Source: Alkalihalobacillus sp. TS-13 (GTDB taxonomy: Bacteria > Bacillota > Bacilli > Bacillales > Fictibacillaceae). Taken from it: DNA of 64,000 nucleotides. The notes beneath the pieces are model-generated. The model searched no databases, was not told the origin of the DNA, and was given only the letters and a program-made list of their open reading frames with translations. The DNA lies in contig NZ_JAHKSI010000001.1 of the NCBI RefSeq assembly GCF_019720915.1, positions 372,001-436,000 of the forward strand, given 5' to 3'. Shown here one piece after another: positions 54,379-63,244 of this stretch (the first letter of the stretch is position 1; every line of letters starts with the position of its first letter). Both the position numbers and the translations under genes were made by a program.

Positions 54379-56190
54379 ATGGATAAAGCAACATATAAAA
54401 ATCGTGAACGGAATTCGAAGATCGCCATTACCATCATTACCATAATAGGTTGGCTGTTAGTCATCTATAGCCTATTCCTCTTACATACCATCAACGACAT
54501 CTTGTCTTTCGCACTGCTGGTCGGATTTTTATTTATTACCGAGCTATACCCAATACCTGTCTGGAAGAGCATTACGTCATTAAGTTTTCCGCTAATTTAT
54601 ACGATCGTTCTCATTCATGGAACCTGGATGGGTCTCGTTACGCTAGTCGTCGTCAGTTTTACGGTCAACTTGATCAAGAGAAGGCGTATTGAGCTTGTTT
54701 GGTTCAATCCGGCTCAACTAGCTTTGACGCTGGTACTCACTCACTTTGTCACAGATGCAACACTTTTCTTGACAGGGACAGGAGAAGAAAACCCTGGTTA
54801 TCATTACTATCAATTATTGATATTCACTCTTGGCTTTTATATCATCAACAATTTGTTGATTGATATGATTTTACTATTACGACCTCAAACCTATCCTTTT
54901 AAAGATTGGAAGAACAAGATGATCAGGGAAACCGTGATTGTCATCATTTCAATCATTTATCTTGGATTGATGTTGGTTTTAGCAGAACAAAACAGGGGCG
55001 GGGTAGTGGATGTCTTTTCATTCCTTTTCTTCTTCTCTCCTCTGGTAGCAGCGTCAATCATCAGTGCGTTCATTTACCGATTGAATCGGGAGAAGAATCG
55101 TTTCAAGGCATTGGTATCCCTTACGAAAGAACTGAACAGAACACTTCCTTCCGAAGATTGGGTTAATTCTGTAGAAAAGTGGATCGATGAGTTCATTCAA
55201 ACAGATGCCACCTTGTTTATTGTAAAAGAGAATGATGACTGGAAAGGCTCTGTAAAGAAAGGCAGCATCAGTGAGGGAATCGAGAAAGTATTCGAGCAAG
55301 AGTGGTTTAAACGATTGGATGAATCGGTTTATTTTTCATCTCGAAAAGACCTTCCGAAAGGGTTGACTAATTATTTGTCGTCATCCATTCGTTCAGTTGT
55401 CATCACCCCTTTACGGGTAGAAAATGAAACGGTAGGCGTTTTATTAGTCGGGAAAGAAAATAATAAACTGTACCAAACGACGGATATTCAATTTTTGTCT
55501 ACTTTAGCGAATCAACTTGCTGTTATAATAAAGACGAGAAACTTGTTTGCAGAAAGAGAACAGCGAATCGTTTTGGAAGAACGAAACCGTATCGCCAGGG
55601 AAATTCATGACGGAATCGCACAGTCCCTTGCAGGTGCAGTCATGAAGCTGGAGACATCGAAACGATTGAAAGCAGGGGAAAAAGAGAAGATGCAGCTTGT
55701 CAATGAAAGCATAAATAAGCTGAGAGGGAGCCTTCATGAAGTGAGGGAATCCATTTATGCGTTACGGCCGACGCCTAGCGAAAAATTTGGAATGGTTGAA
55801 GCGGTACGCGCAAAAGCTGAAGAAGTAATGAACGATTTCAACCTGAGTGTATCGATACGGACTCGGGGTGTTACGAAAGAAGTTTCATCCCATATTGAAA
55901 AGAACGTCTACGAAGTTGTAGCAGAAGCTTTGCAAAATGCAGGGAAACATTCAGATGCTTCAGCGGTGGATGTCTTGATCAGGTATTGCAGGGAACATGT
56001 GATTATCCGGATCTCAGATGATGGAAAAGGTTTTCTTTTATATGAAGCCTTGTTAAAAGCGAAGACCCAGGCTCATTATGGCATCTTGAACATGAATGAT
56101 TTAACGGATCAAATTGATGCCTCGCTGAAAATAAATAGTACACCAGGAAAAGGAACCGAAATTCTGATGCTTGTACCAGTATCAAATTGA
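54379..56190 (+). CDS. Sensor histidine kinase (NarL-type two-component)
   Basis: A 603-residue kinase. Six or seven membrane segments fill residues 15-240, a GAF-like domain follows at about 255-395 (LKELNRTLPSEDWVNSVEKW to LLVGKENNKLYQTTDIQFLSTLANQLAVI), then HisKA_3 with H410 in RNRIAREIHDGIAQSLAGAV and a HATPase_c domain (YEVVAEALQNAGKHSDAS, SDDGKGF). It should phosphorylate the regulator encoded 18 bp downstream. ATG at 54379 behind AGGAG is chosen over a TTG two codons earlier. The signal is unknown. Confidence 0.92.
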   Translation: MDKATYKNRERNSKIAITIITIIGWLLVIYSLFLLHTINDILSFALLVGFLFITELYPIPVWKSITSLSFPLIYTIVLIHGTWMGLVTLVVVSFTVNLIKRRRIELVWFNPAQLALTLVLTHFVTDATLFLTGTGEENPGYHYYQLLIFTLGFYIINNLLIDMILLLRPQTYPFKDWKNKMIRETVIVIISIIYLGLMLVLAEQNRGGVVDVFSFLFFFSPLVAASIISAFIYRLNREKNRFKALVSLTKELNRTLPSEDWVNSVEKWIDEFIQTDATLFIVKENDDWKGSVKKGSISEGIEKVFEQEWFKRLDESVYFSSRKDLPKGLTNYLSSSIRSVVITPLRVENETVGVLLVGKENNKLYQTTDIQFLSTLANQLAVIIKTRNLFAEREQRIVLEERNRIAREIHDGIAQSLAGAVMKLETSKRLKAGEKEKMQLVNESINKLRGSLHEVRESIYALRPTPSEKFGMVEAVRAKAEEVMNDFNLSVSIRTRGVTKEVSSHIEKNVYEVVAEALQNAGKHSDASAVDVLIRYCREHVIIRISDDGKGFLLYEALLKAKTQAHYGILNMNDLTDQIDASLKINSTPGKGTEILMLVPVSN

Positions 56191-56208
56191 TGTGAAGGAG
56201 ACTCAACT

Positions 56209-56850
56209 ATGATCAAAGTTTTGTTAATCGATGATCATGCGATTTTGAGAGATGGATTAAAGAATATTATTGCTATTGAAGAGGATATTGCTGTTGTTGG
56301 AGAGTTGACCTCCGGTGAAGAGTTTCTAGAAACGATCGAAACGACTGAACCTGATGTGATTCTGATGGATATCAATTTACCGGACAAAAATGGAATTGAG
56401 CTTACTAGTTTAGTAAAACGAACATTTCCGAAGTGTAAAGTATTGATTTTGACGATGTACAAGCATGATGAGTACTTCATGTCTGCTTTAAAAGCGGGTG
56501 CAGATGGATATATCCTGAAAGATGCGCCTTCTGAAGAGGTCATTGAAGCGATTCATTCGGTAGCTGAAGGGAATTCGATATTACACCCTAGTATGGCTAA
56601 AAAACTAGTGGATTATCATCAAAAGAAAAATCAGACTCGACCAAACGGTAAAGATTTGACTGATCGAGAGAAAGATGTGTTGATCTGCCTTGTGGAAGGG
56701 TTGAGTAATAAAGATATCGCAGAACGCCTGTACATCAGTGATAAGACGGTTAAAATCCATGTCAGCAATATCTTGAAGAAGCTTGAAGTGAAAAGCCGAT
56801 CCCAGGCGATCATCTATGCTGTACAAAATCAAATCGTACCATTGCCATAA
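56209..56850 (+). CDS. NarL/FixJ-family response regulator
   Basis: A 213-residue regulator with receiver D54 (DVILMDINLP), conserved DD at 8-9 and K in YILKDAP, and a LuxR-type HTH (LTDREKDVLICLVEGLSNKDIAERLYISDKTVKIHVSNILKKL). Partner of the kinase just upstream. ATG at 56209 behind GAAGGAG. A strong terminator follows. Confidence 0.95.
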   Translation: MIKVLLIDDHAILRDGLKNIIAIEEDIAVVGELTSGEEFLETIETTEPDVILMDINLPDKNGIELTSLVKRTFPKCKVLILTMYKHDEYFMSALKAGADGYILKDAPSEEVIEAIHSVAEGNSILHPSMAKKLVDYHQKKNQTRPNGKDLTDREKDVLICLVEGLSNKDIAERLYISDKTVKIHVSNILKKLEVKSRSQAIIYAVQNQIVPLP

Positions 56851-56873
56851 AACTAAATGATCGATCAGATGGA

Positions 56874-56910
56874 CCTGAATAGAGACGGAAATTCTCTATT
56901 CAGGTTTTTT
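56874..56910 (+). terminator. Terminator of the two-component operon
   Basis: CCTGAATAGAGA pairs perfectly with TCTCTATTCAGG, then six T. Confidence 0.95.
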
Positions 56911-56945
56911 GCATTTGGCATTGTTAATGAATGATGTTGATTTCT

Positions 56946-57216
56946 TCGAAATTCACTCCCTTTCCTCGGGCAAAAGAAAAGCGGAAGCGACCCGGTTAGG
57001 CACGTAGGTCACTGGAAAACGGAGTGGGCTAACTCATAAGGATGTCAATCAATGTGTTGCCGCCGCAGGAAGTTTGAAGTGATCCAAGTGACTGTTCGGT
57101 GAGCTAGACATCACTTCCCGGCATTAACCTACTTCCGCAAGCCTCCTCACGAACTGAACAGTTCGTTACGGGGTCTCACCTGGCTCGCTGTTTCCGCAGA
57201 AGTGTCGTGAATTTCG
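56946..57216 (+). repeat. Dispersed intergenic element, copy H (shorter)
   Basis: About 271 bp. It has both ends (CGAAATTCACTCCCTTTCC and CCGCAGAAGTGTCGTGAATTTC) and the TGGAAAACGG and GGATGTCAATCAATGTG blocks, but the part between CCTCCTCAC and the right end of copy C, including the ACACAAAAATGA hairpin, is replaced by GAACTGAACAGTTCGTTACG. Confidence 0.8.
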
Positions 57217-57626
57217 GTAAAAAATCAACAGCGAAGATTAACAAAGCCTTCTAATAAGGAATGATCATTAATTTCACTAAAATCAACAATGTAGACTAAC
57301 AAAACTTTGCATTTAAAGAAAGCATGTGGTTTTCGGTTGAGCGAAAAACCCTCGTTAAACGGATAACTGGATAAAGATCGTCTAATTACCTTTGAACGCG
57401 AAAAGTAATTCGGAAGTTACTCATTGTGGTGTTAAGAGTACTAAAACACGAAAAACGGAATTTGAGGTATCCAAGAAACCTACATAAGACCGTTCGAGTA
57501 CTCGAAATACTCCTCGCAAAACCCATCACTCAAAAACCCCATCAACATTTTTTTAGATACCAAGATACAAAAGGATTTCCTACCCTTAATTTGTGACTAT
57601 TGGAATAATTCTGATTTTTATGTTGA
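57217..57626. other. Intergenic region upstream of the hpa regulator
   Basis: About 410 bp. A 28-bp direct repeat (AATCAACA..G.AGA.TAACAAA, then CTT) occurs at 57223-57250 and 57281-57308. A hairpin GGTTTTCG...CGAAAAACC lies near 57332-57354. GAGTACT-type steps at 57436 and 57496 do not form a regular array. No RBS-supported gene. Confidence 0.5.
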
Positions 57627-57640
57627 AATCATATATGATT
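57627..57640. promoter_or_regulatory. Palindrome before the GntR gene, candidate operator
   Basis: AATCATATATGATT is a perfect 14-bp palindrome, 17 bp ahead of the start codon at 57658 and followed by TTATATATTATGAA. FCD-type GntR proteins often bind AT-rich palindromes like this. Confidence 0.6.
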
Positions 57641-57657
57641 TTATATATTATGAATTT

Positions 57658-58317
57658 ATGAAAGCGCTTAACTCTAAATCCATGAATAAGCAACAATTTG
57701 CGTATAAGCTGTTGCGTGCTCGTATTCTTGATGGGACATATGGACCTGGATATCGGATTGTGATCGACCAGATAGCTAGGGAAATAGAAACCAGTGCTAT
57801 TCCAATAAGGGAAGCACTCCGGCAGCTTGAATCGGATGGATTGATCCAATTCAAACCATACAGCGGTGCCATCGTTACGCCTATCAATGAAAACGAATAT
57901 TTGGAGACGTTATCTGTTCTTGCTGTTATCGAAGGTTATGCAACCGCCATCAGCGGTCAACATTTTCCGCTTGATCGAATTTCTGATCTTGAGGAAATCA
58001 ATCAATCTATGAAACAAGCTTTGGAGGAACTTGATTTCGTATCTTTCGGGAAGCATAACCGAGCGTTCCATGGACTTACGTACGAGTATTGTGAAAACAA
58101 ATACCTCGTCGAAAATATCAAATCAACATGGAAACGCCTTGATTCGATCCGGAGGGCAGGCTCTGCATTCTTGCCAGTCCGTGCTAGAGAATCCGTCTTG
58201 GAGCACGAAGAGATCATACGCTTACTCGAACAGAGGGCAGAACCAGGAAAGATCGAAGCCTTCGTCCGGGAACACAAACTGAATACTGTCAAATCGTTTT
58301 ATCATCAAAGGCATTGA
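57658..58317 (+). CDS. GntR-family (FCD) regulator of the hpa operon
   Basis: A 219-residue regulator. The winged helix is at about 12-75 (AYKLLRARILDGTYGPGYRI, SAIPIREALRQLESDGLI), followed by a helical FCD ligand domain with HNRAFHGLTYE and EHEEIIRLLE metal-type residues. It precedes the catabolic genes by 116 bp and presumably represses them in the absence of 4-hydroxyphenylacetate or a product. The ATG at 57658 has no Shine-Dalgarno; neither has the in-frame ATG at 57682. Confidence 0.88.
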   Translation: MKALNSKSMNKQQFAYKLLRARILDGTYGPGYRIVIDQIAREIETSAIPIREALRQLESDGLIQFKPYSGAIVTPINENEYLETLSVLAVIEGYATAISGQHFPLDRISDLEEINQSMKQALEELDFVSFGKHNRAFHGLTYEYCENKYLVENIKSTWKRLDSIRRAGSAFLPVRARESVLEHEEIIRLLEQRAEPGKIEAFVREHKLNTVKSFYHQRH

Positions 58318-58433
58318 TCAGCACTTCGAAAATGGAAAAGGAAGGAGCTGTACACGTTCTTCGTTTTACACTGTTCAATTGAAGACTCACCTGATTTTTC
58401 AGGTCTGAACACAATCAAAAAGGAGATGTAGTG

Positions 58434-59363
58434 ATGTCAAAGTTAGATGAGTTGAAACAGGAATTAAGAGGATCGATCGCACCGATCATCACCCCGTTCA
58501 AGGAAGATGATTCTGTTGATCATGATACGTTGAAAGATTTAATCAACTGGCACATTGAAAGCGGATCACATGGAATTTCCGTCACCGGGACGACGGGGGA
58601 ACCGAGCTCTCTGACACTCGAGGAAAGAGTAGAAGTCATGGAGACAGCGGTGAAAACAGTGAATGGCAGGGTTCCATTCGTGCCAGGGACAGGTTCTACC
58701 AATCACCAAGAAACGCTATACCTCACCAAGAAAGCAAAAGAAATTGGAGCGGACGCAGCAATGGTCATCGTTCCATACTACAACAAGCCCTCACAACATG
58801 CACTTTACAAACATTTCAAAACAATCGCAGACTCCGTAGATATTCCAATCATCATCTATAACATACCAGGTCGAACAGCCGTCAATATGGACGTAAAAAC
58901 AATCGCAAGACTGAACGAAGATTGCGAGAACATCATCGGAATCAAAGAATCGAATAAAGATTTTGAGCATGTCAATCGTGTACTGCTTAATTGTGGAAGG
59001 GACTTCTTGCTCTATTCTGGAATCGAACTGCTCTGTTACCCAATGCTCGCAATCGGCGGCGCGGGATATATCAGTGCAACTGCGAACATCATGCCAGGAA
59101 GGGTAGCGGATGTGTATAACTACTGGGCAAACGGAGATGTCGCTAAAGCACAGGAACTCCACTATGATTTGATGCCTTTGAATGATGTGTTGTTCAAGGA
59201 TACAAACCCGGCTCCATTGAAAGCGGCACTAGGAATGATGGATCGCATCCACCCGAACCTCCGCTTGCCTATGGACCTTCCTAGTGAGGAATTACAGAAG
59301 GAAATCCGCTCTGTTTTGAATCACTACGGATTATTATCTAACAATGTTGGGAGTCATGCGTAA
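58434..59363 (+). CDS. DapA-family aldolase of the hpa operon
   Basis: A 309-residue class I aldolase. Schiff-base K171 (GIKESNKD), Y142 (IYNIPGR), R147, the GTTGE loop (T53-T54) and Y115/Y116 are all present as in dihydrodipicolinate synthase. Its place at the head of the homoprotocatechuate genes suggests it does the pyruvate-yielding aldol cleavage of the ring-cleavage product (the HpaI step) or a related step, rather than lysine synthesis. ATG at 58434 behind AAGGAG. A hairpin ACCTGA-TTTT-TCAGGT lies 30 bp upstream. It ends in TAATG, coupled to the next gene. Confidence 0.8.
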   Translation: MSKLDELKQELRGSIAPIITPFKEDDSVDHDTLKDLINWHIESGSHGISVTGTTGEPSSLTLEERVEVMETAVKTVNGRVPFVPGTGSTNHQETLYLTKKAKEIGADAAMVIVPYYNKPSQHALYKHFKTIADSVDIPIIIYNIPGRTAVNMDVKTIARLNEDCENIIGIKESNKDFEHVNRVLLNCGRDFLLYSGIELLCYPMLAIGGAGYISATANIMPGRVADVYNYWANGDVAKAQELHYDLMPLNDVLFKDTNPAPLKAALGMMDRIHPNLRLPMDLPSEELQKEIRSVLNHYGLLSNNVGSHA

Positions 59364-60157
59364 TGAAACATGCACGATTTATAGTAGAAGGTAGAGAACA
59401 ATCTGGAACAATTGTCGATGGAAAAATCCAAGCATCCTCTGGAAAAGTATATGAGGAAAGTGAAATCAATGTATGGTTAGCACCATTCAAGCCGAATAAG
59501 ATGGTCGGGCTAGCCTTGAACTATGCGGATCATGCCGATGAATTAGGGCTCGAAAAGCCGAAGGAGCCGGTTCTATTCATCAAGCCGAACTCTTCGATCG
59601 TCGGTCATAAGTCTCCTGTTTACTATCCGGATGGCGCCACATATATGCACTATGAAAATGAATTGGCAGTGGTCATTGGAAAAGAAGGGCGTAATATCAA
59701 GAAAGAAAATGCAATGGATTATGTCAAAGGCTATACGATCGCAAATGATGTGACTGTACGGGATTTCGTCAATAACATGTATCGCCCGCCAGTAAGAGCA
59801 AAAGGACATGACACGTTCGGACCGATGGGACCTTATTTCGTCGATAAGGAGGACATCCCGGATGTGAACAATATCGAGTTACGATCTTACGTAAATGGGG
59901 AACTTCGTCAGCAAGGGAATACGAAGAATCTGATTTACGGTATCGAAGAATTGATCGAATTCATCAGTTCCTTCATGACACTTGAGGAGAACGACGTCAT
60001 CTGGACAGGGACGCCGAAAGGGATTTCTCACGTCTATCCAGGTGACCATGTACGTCTAGAAATCGATTATCTAGGGGCTTTAGAAAACGAAATTTTGGAT
60101 GGAAGAACAGATAAGGTTGCGGCAGGAGGTGCCGAGAATGCAAAAACCAACGGTTAA
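59363..60157 (+). CDS. hpaG: Fumarylacetoacetate hydrolase-family decarboxylase/isomerase
   Basis: A 264-residue FAH-family protein. Metal ligands are expected in YMHYENELAVVIGK (two Glu) and the Asp of YTIANDVTVRDF; the GPMGPYFV and WTGTPKGI blocks are diagnostic. In the homoprotocatechuate pathway such proteins isomerise and decarboxylate 5-oxopent-3-ene-1,2,5-tricarboxylate. The start is in TAATG with the DapA-like gene; the end overlaps hpaE by 20 bp. Confidence 0.85.
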   Translation: MKHARFIVEGREQSGTIVDGKIQASSGKVYEESEINVWLAPFKPNKMVGLALNYADHADELGLEKPKEPVLFIKPNSSIVGHKSPVYYPDGATYMHYENELAVVIGKEGRNIKKENAMDYVKGYTIANDVTVRDFVNNMYRPPVRAKGHDTFGPMGPYFVDKEDIPDVNNIELRSYVNGELRQQGNTKNLIYGIEELIEFISSFMTLEENDVIWTGTPKGISHVYPGDHVRLEIDYLGALENEILDGRTDKVAAGGAENAKTNG

Positions 60158-61655
60158 AGACCCGATTCAGCTTTATATCAACGGTACATTCCAAAATGCA
60201 AGAAGCGCCCAAATCTTTGAAAACCTCAGTCCATTGACAGGGAAAGCGTTGAACCATGTTGCTGAAGGTGATAAAGAGGATATCGAATTCGCTGTCGATG
60301 CAGCGAAGGAAGCATTCCGTAACGGCCCATGGGGATCAATGAAAGTCAGTGAACGTCTGGAATACATCTATAAAATTGCGGATCTCATTGATGAGCATAT
60401 CGAGGAAATCGCTCATCTTGAATCTCTTGATACAGGGCTTCCAATCAAGCAAACGAAAAAAATGACATCAAGAGCAGCGGCTAACTTCAGGTTTTATGCG
60501 GAAATGGTGAAGAACCGGATGGTCGGCGATGCTTATCAGGTGGATGACGAATTCTTGAATTATACCGTTCAAAAGCCAGTCGGTGTCGCTGGATTGATCA
60601 CGCCATGGAACGCGCCATTCATGTTGGAAACGTGGAAAGTGGCCCCGGCCCTTGCAACTGGAAACACCGTTGTATTGAAACCAGCGGAATGGTCTCCTCT
60701 AACAGCAAATAAGCTAGCAGAAATCATTGACGAAGCAGGCTTGCCGAACGGGGTATTCAACGTCGTTCACGGATTCGGGGAAACGGCTGGCGCATCTCTC
60801 GTGGCCCATCCCGATGTCCAGTTGATCTCTTTTACAGGTGAAACGACGACCGGATCTGAAATCATGCGCAATGGGGCAGCAAGCTTGAAACGCTTCTCCA
60901 TGGAGCTTGGCGGGAAATCACCGATCATCGTTTTTGATGATGCGGATATGGAAAGAGCTCTTGATGCTTGTGTGTGGGGAATCTTTTCCTTCAACGGAGA
61001 ACGTTGTACAGCGAACTCGCGCCTGTTCCTACAGGAATCAGTAGCCGATTCCTTCATCGAACGGTTGAAAGGACGAGTATCGAACATCATCGTCGGTGAT
61101 CCGATGGATATGGAAACAGAGGTCGGTCCGCTTGTCCATAAAGAACACTACAACAGGGTGAAAAACTACCTGGCGATTGCCGCTCAAGAAGGTGCAGAGC
61201 TTTATCACGGAAACATTCCACCAGGACTTGAAGATGGTAATTTCGTAGCGCCTACATTGCTTTTAAATGTGAAAAATGACATGCGTGTCGCACAAGAAGA
61301 AATCTTCGGCCCGGTCTTGTCTGTAATCACGTTTAAAACAGAAGAAGAAGTCATCCAGCAGGCGAACGATATCCGTTATGGTCTTGCAGGATACGTGTGG
61401 ACAAATGACATGAAAAAAGGCCATCGGGTCTCTCAGGCTGTCGAGGCAGGCATGCTGTGGGTGAACTCACAGAACGTTAGGGATCTTCGTATACCATTCG
61501 GCGGTTCGAAACATTCGGGTATCGGTCGTGAAGGCGGACATTACGCATTCGAATTTTATACAGAAATGAAAGTGATCCACGTTGCGATGGGAGAGCATCA
61601 TATCCCGCAGTTCGGAAATAAATCATTGACGTCCTCATCGTCACAGCAACAATGA
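60138..61655 (+). CDS. hpaE: 5-carboxymethyl-2-hydroxymuconic semialdehyde dehydrogenase
   Basis: A 505-residue aldehyde dehydrogenase with catalytic C290 (FNGERCTANSR) and E256 (MELGGKSP), and the NAD-binding TGETTTGSEIM loop. The final IPFGGSKHSGIGREGG is typical of HpaE-type ALDHs. It oxidises the ring-cleavage semialdehyde made by the dioxygenase. ATG at 60138 behind GGAGGTG is chosen; it overlaps the previous gene. Confidence 0.9.
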   Translation: MQKPTVKDPIQLYINGTFQNARSAQIFENLSPLTGKALNHVAEGDKEDIEFAVDAAKEAFRNGPWGSMKVSERLEYIYKIADLIDEHIEEIAHLESLDTGLPIKQTKKMTSRAAANFRFYAEMVKNRMVGDAYQVDDEFLNYTVQKPVGVAGLITPWNAPFMLETWKVAPALATGNTVVLKPAEWSPLTANKLAEIIDEAGLPNGVFNVVHGFGETAGASLVAHPDVQLISFTGETTTGSEIMRNGAASLKRFSMELGGKSPIIVFDDADMERALDACVWGIFSFNGERCTANSRLFLQESVADSFIERLKGRVSNIIVGDPMDMETEVGPLVHKEHYNRVKNYLAIAAQEGAELYHGNIPPGLEDGNFVAPTLLLNVKNDMRVAQEEIFGPVLSVITFKTEEEVIQQANDIRYGLAGYVWTNDMKKGHRVSQAVEAGMLWVNSQNVRDLRIPFGGSKHSGIGREGGHYAFEFYTEMKVIHVAMGEHHIPQFGNKSLTSSSSQQQ

Positions 61656-61756
61656 ACGAAATCCTCCGGCGAATGACATAAATAATTGACAGCCAGACTG
61701 ATTTGTCGGTGAATGTATCAACAATTGTAATGATCAATTATTCAGGAGGGATCGGA

Positions 61757-63232
61757 TTGGGTGCACGTAATGGTAAACAATATATAGAAGGCTTGAAAGC
61801 TGCGAACAATAATGTATGGATCCATGGTGAAAGAGTAAAGGAGGTCACAGAACATCCAGCTTTGAAAAATGTCATTAAATCAATGGCTGATCTGTTGGAT
61901 CTTCAACATGAAAGACCTGATGAAATGCTCTTTACCTCACCAACATCGGGAGAAAAGGTAGGGTTGTCTTTCATTGCCCCGAAAACAAAAGAAGATCTGA
62001 TGAAACGGAGCGGAATGTTCACTGAGTGGGCTCGCTTCACCGGCGGGATGATGGGCAGAACACCAGATTATTTGAATACGAGTGTAATGGCATTCGGTAC
62101 TGCTGGACAATTTTTTGCTGAACAAGATCCAATGTTCGGTGAGAATGTCCGTAAGTATTATGATTATTGCCGTGAGAACGACGTTACATTGACACACACG
62201 TTGATCCATCCACAGGTCAACCGCTCGAAAATGCAGCATGAACAAAAGGATCCTGGTATTTCAGCACATATCGTCGAAAAAAACAAAGATGGAATCGTTG
62301 TCAATGGGGCGCGTCTTCTAGCAACACAAGGCGGTATTACCGATGAAATCGTCGTCTTCCCATCGACATTGAATAAAGCTTCCACGGATGACGATCCGTA
62401 TGCAATGGCTTTTGCGATTCCAAACAACACAGAAGGCTTGAAGTACGTTTGCCGAGAATCATTCGACATTGGTCGTAACCAATGGGATCATCCTTTAAGT
62501 GCGAGATTTGAAGAAAGTGATGCGATCGTCATTTTCGATAATGTATTCGTTCCTTGGGAGCGCGTTTTCGTGGCTGGTAACTCTGAAATTTGTAATCGGA
62601 CGTATGTCGAAACGAATGCGATGGTCCATATGACGCATCAAGTCATTGCAAAAAATACAGCGAAGACGGAATTCGTCCTTGGTGTCATACTGAGCATGAT
62701 TGATGCAATCGGAATCGAGCGATTCCAGCATGTTAAGGAAAAAGCATCTGAAGTGATGATCATTCTCGAAACGATGCGCTCTCATATGTTCCGTGCTGAA
62801 CATAATGCAGCATTAGACAAGTATGGCAATATGACACCTGATTTTGCACCGTTGAATGCTGCTCGCAACTGGTATCCGAAAGTGTATCAAAGGATGGTCG
62901 AGATCGTACGCATCCTTGGTGCATCTGGACTAATGGGGACACCGACACAGGATGACTTCAGCAATGAAGATATCGGAGAACTCGTCCATCGCTATACACA
63001 AGGCGGACAGATCGATGGGTATGAGAAAGTCCAATTGTTCCGTCTCGCCTGGGATATTTCCCTAAGCTCCTTTGGCGGCCGTCAAGCCTTATATGAATAT
63101 TATTTCTTCGGAGACCCTGTCAGGATGTCGAACGTTTATTACGATGTCTATAACAAAGAGCCATATAAAGAAATGGTCAAATCATTCCTTGATCGAGTCA
63201 AGCCGACTACGAATCAGAACGTGAACGTATAA
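61757..63232 (+). CDS. hpaB: 4-hydroxyphenylacetate 3-monooxygenase, oxygenase component
   Basis: A 491-residue flavin monooxygenase large component of the HpaB/PvcC family, adding a hydroxyl to 4-hydroxyphenylacetate to give homoprotocatechuate with FADH2 from a reductase (HpaC, not in the window). Conserved blocks: NVWIHGERVKEVTEHPA, THTLIHPQVNRSK, NGARLLATQGG and PWERVFVAGN. TTG at 61757 (MGARNGKQYIEGL) behind AGGAGGG is preferred over an upstream in-frame start. Confidence 0.9.
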   Translation: MGARNGKQYIEGLKAANNNVWIHGERVKEVTEHPALKNVIKSMADLLDLQHERPDEMLFTSPTSGEKVGLSFIAPKTKEDLMKRSGMFTEWARFTGGMMGRTPDYLNTSVMAFGTAGQFFAEQDPMFGENVRKYYDYCRENDVTLTHTLIHPQVNRSKMQHEQKDPGISAHIVEKNKDGIVVNGARLLATQGGITDEIVVFPSTLNKASTDDDPYAMAFAIPNNTEGLKYVCRESFDIGRNQWDHPLSARFEESDAIVIFDNVFVPWERVFVAGNSEICNRTYVETNAMVHMTHQVIAKNTAKTEFVLGVILSMIDAIGIERFQHVKEKASEVMIILETMRSHMFRAEHNAALDKYGNMTPDFAPLNAARNWYPKVYQRMVEIVRILGASGLMGTPTQDDFSNEDIGELVHRYTQGGQIDGYEKVQLFRLAWDISLSSFGGRQALYEYYFFGDPVRMSNVYYDVYNKEPYKEMVKSFLDRVKPTTNQNVNV

Positions 63233-63244
63233 GGGGGAGGGGAA

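Noticed and set aside
57400-57540. A fifth 21-bp array near GAGTACT repeats
   Set aside because: Steps were 21, 29 and 32 bp when measured, so no regular period.
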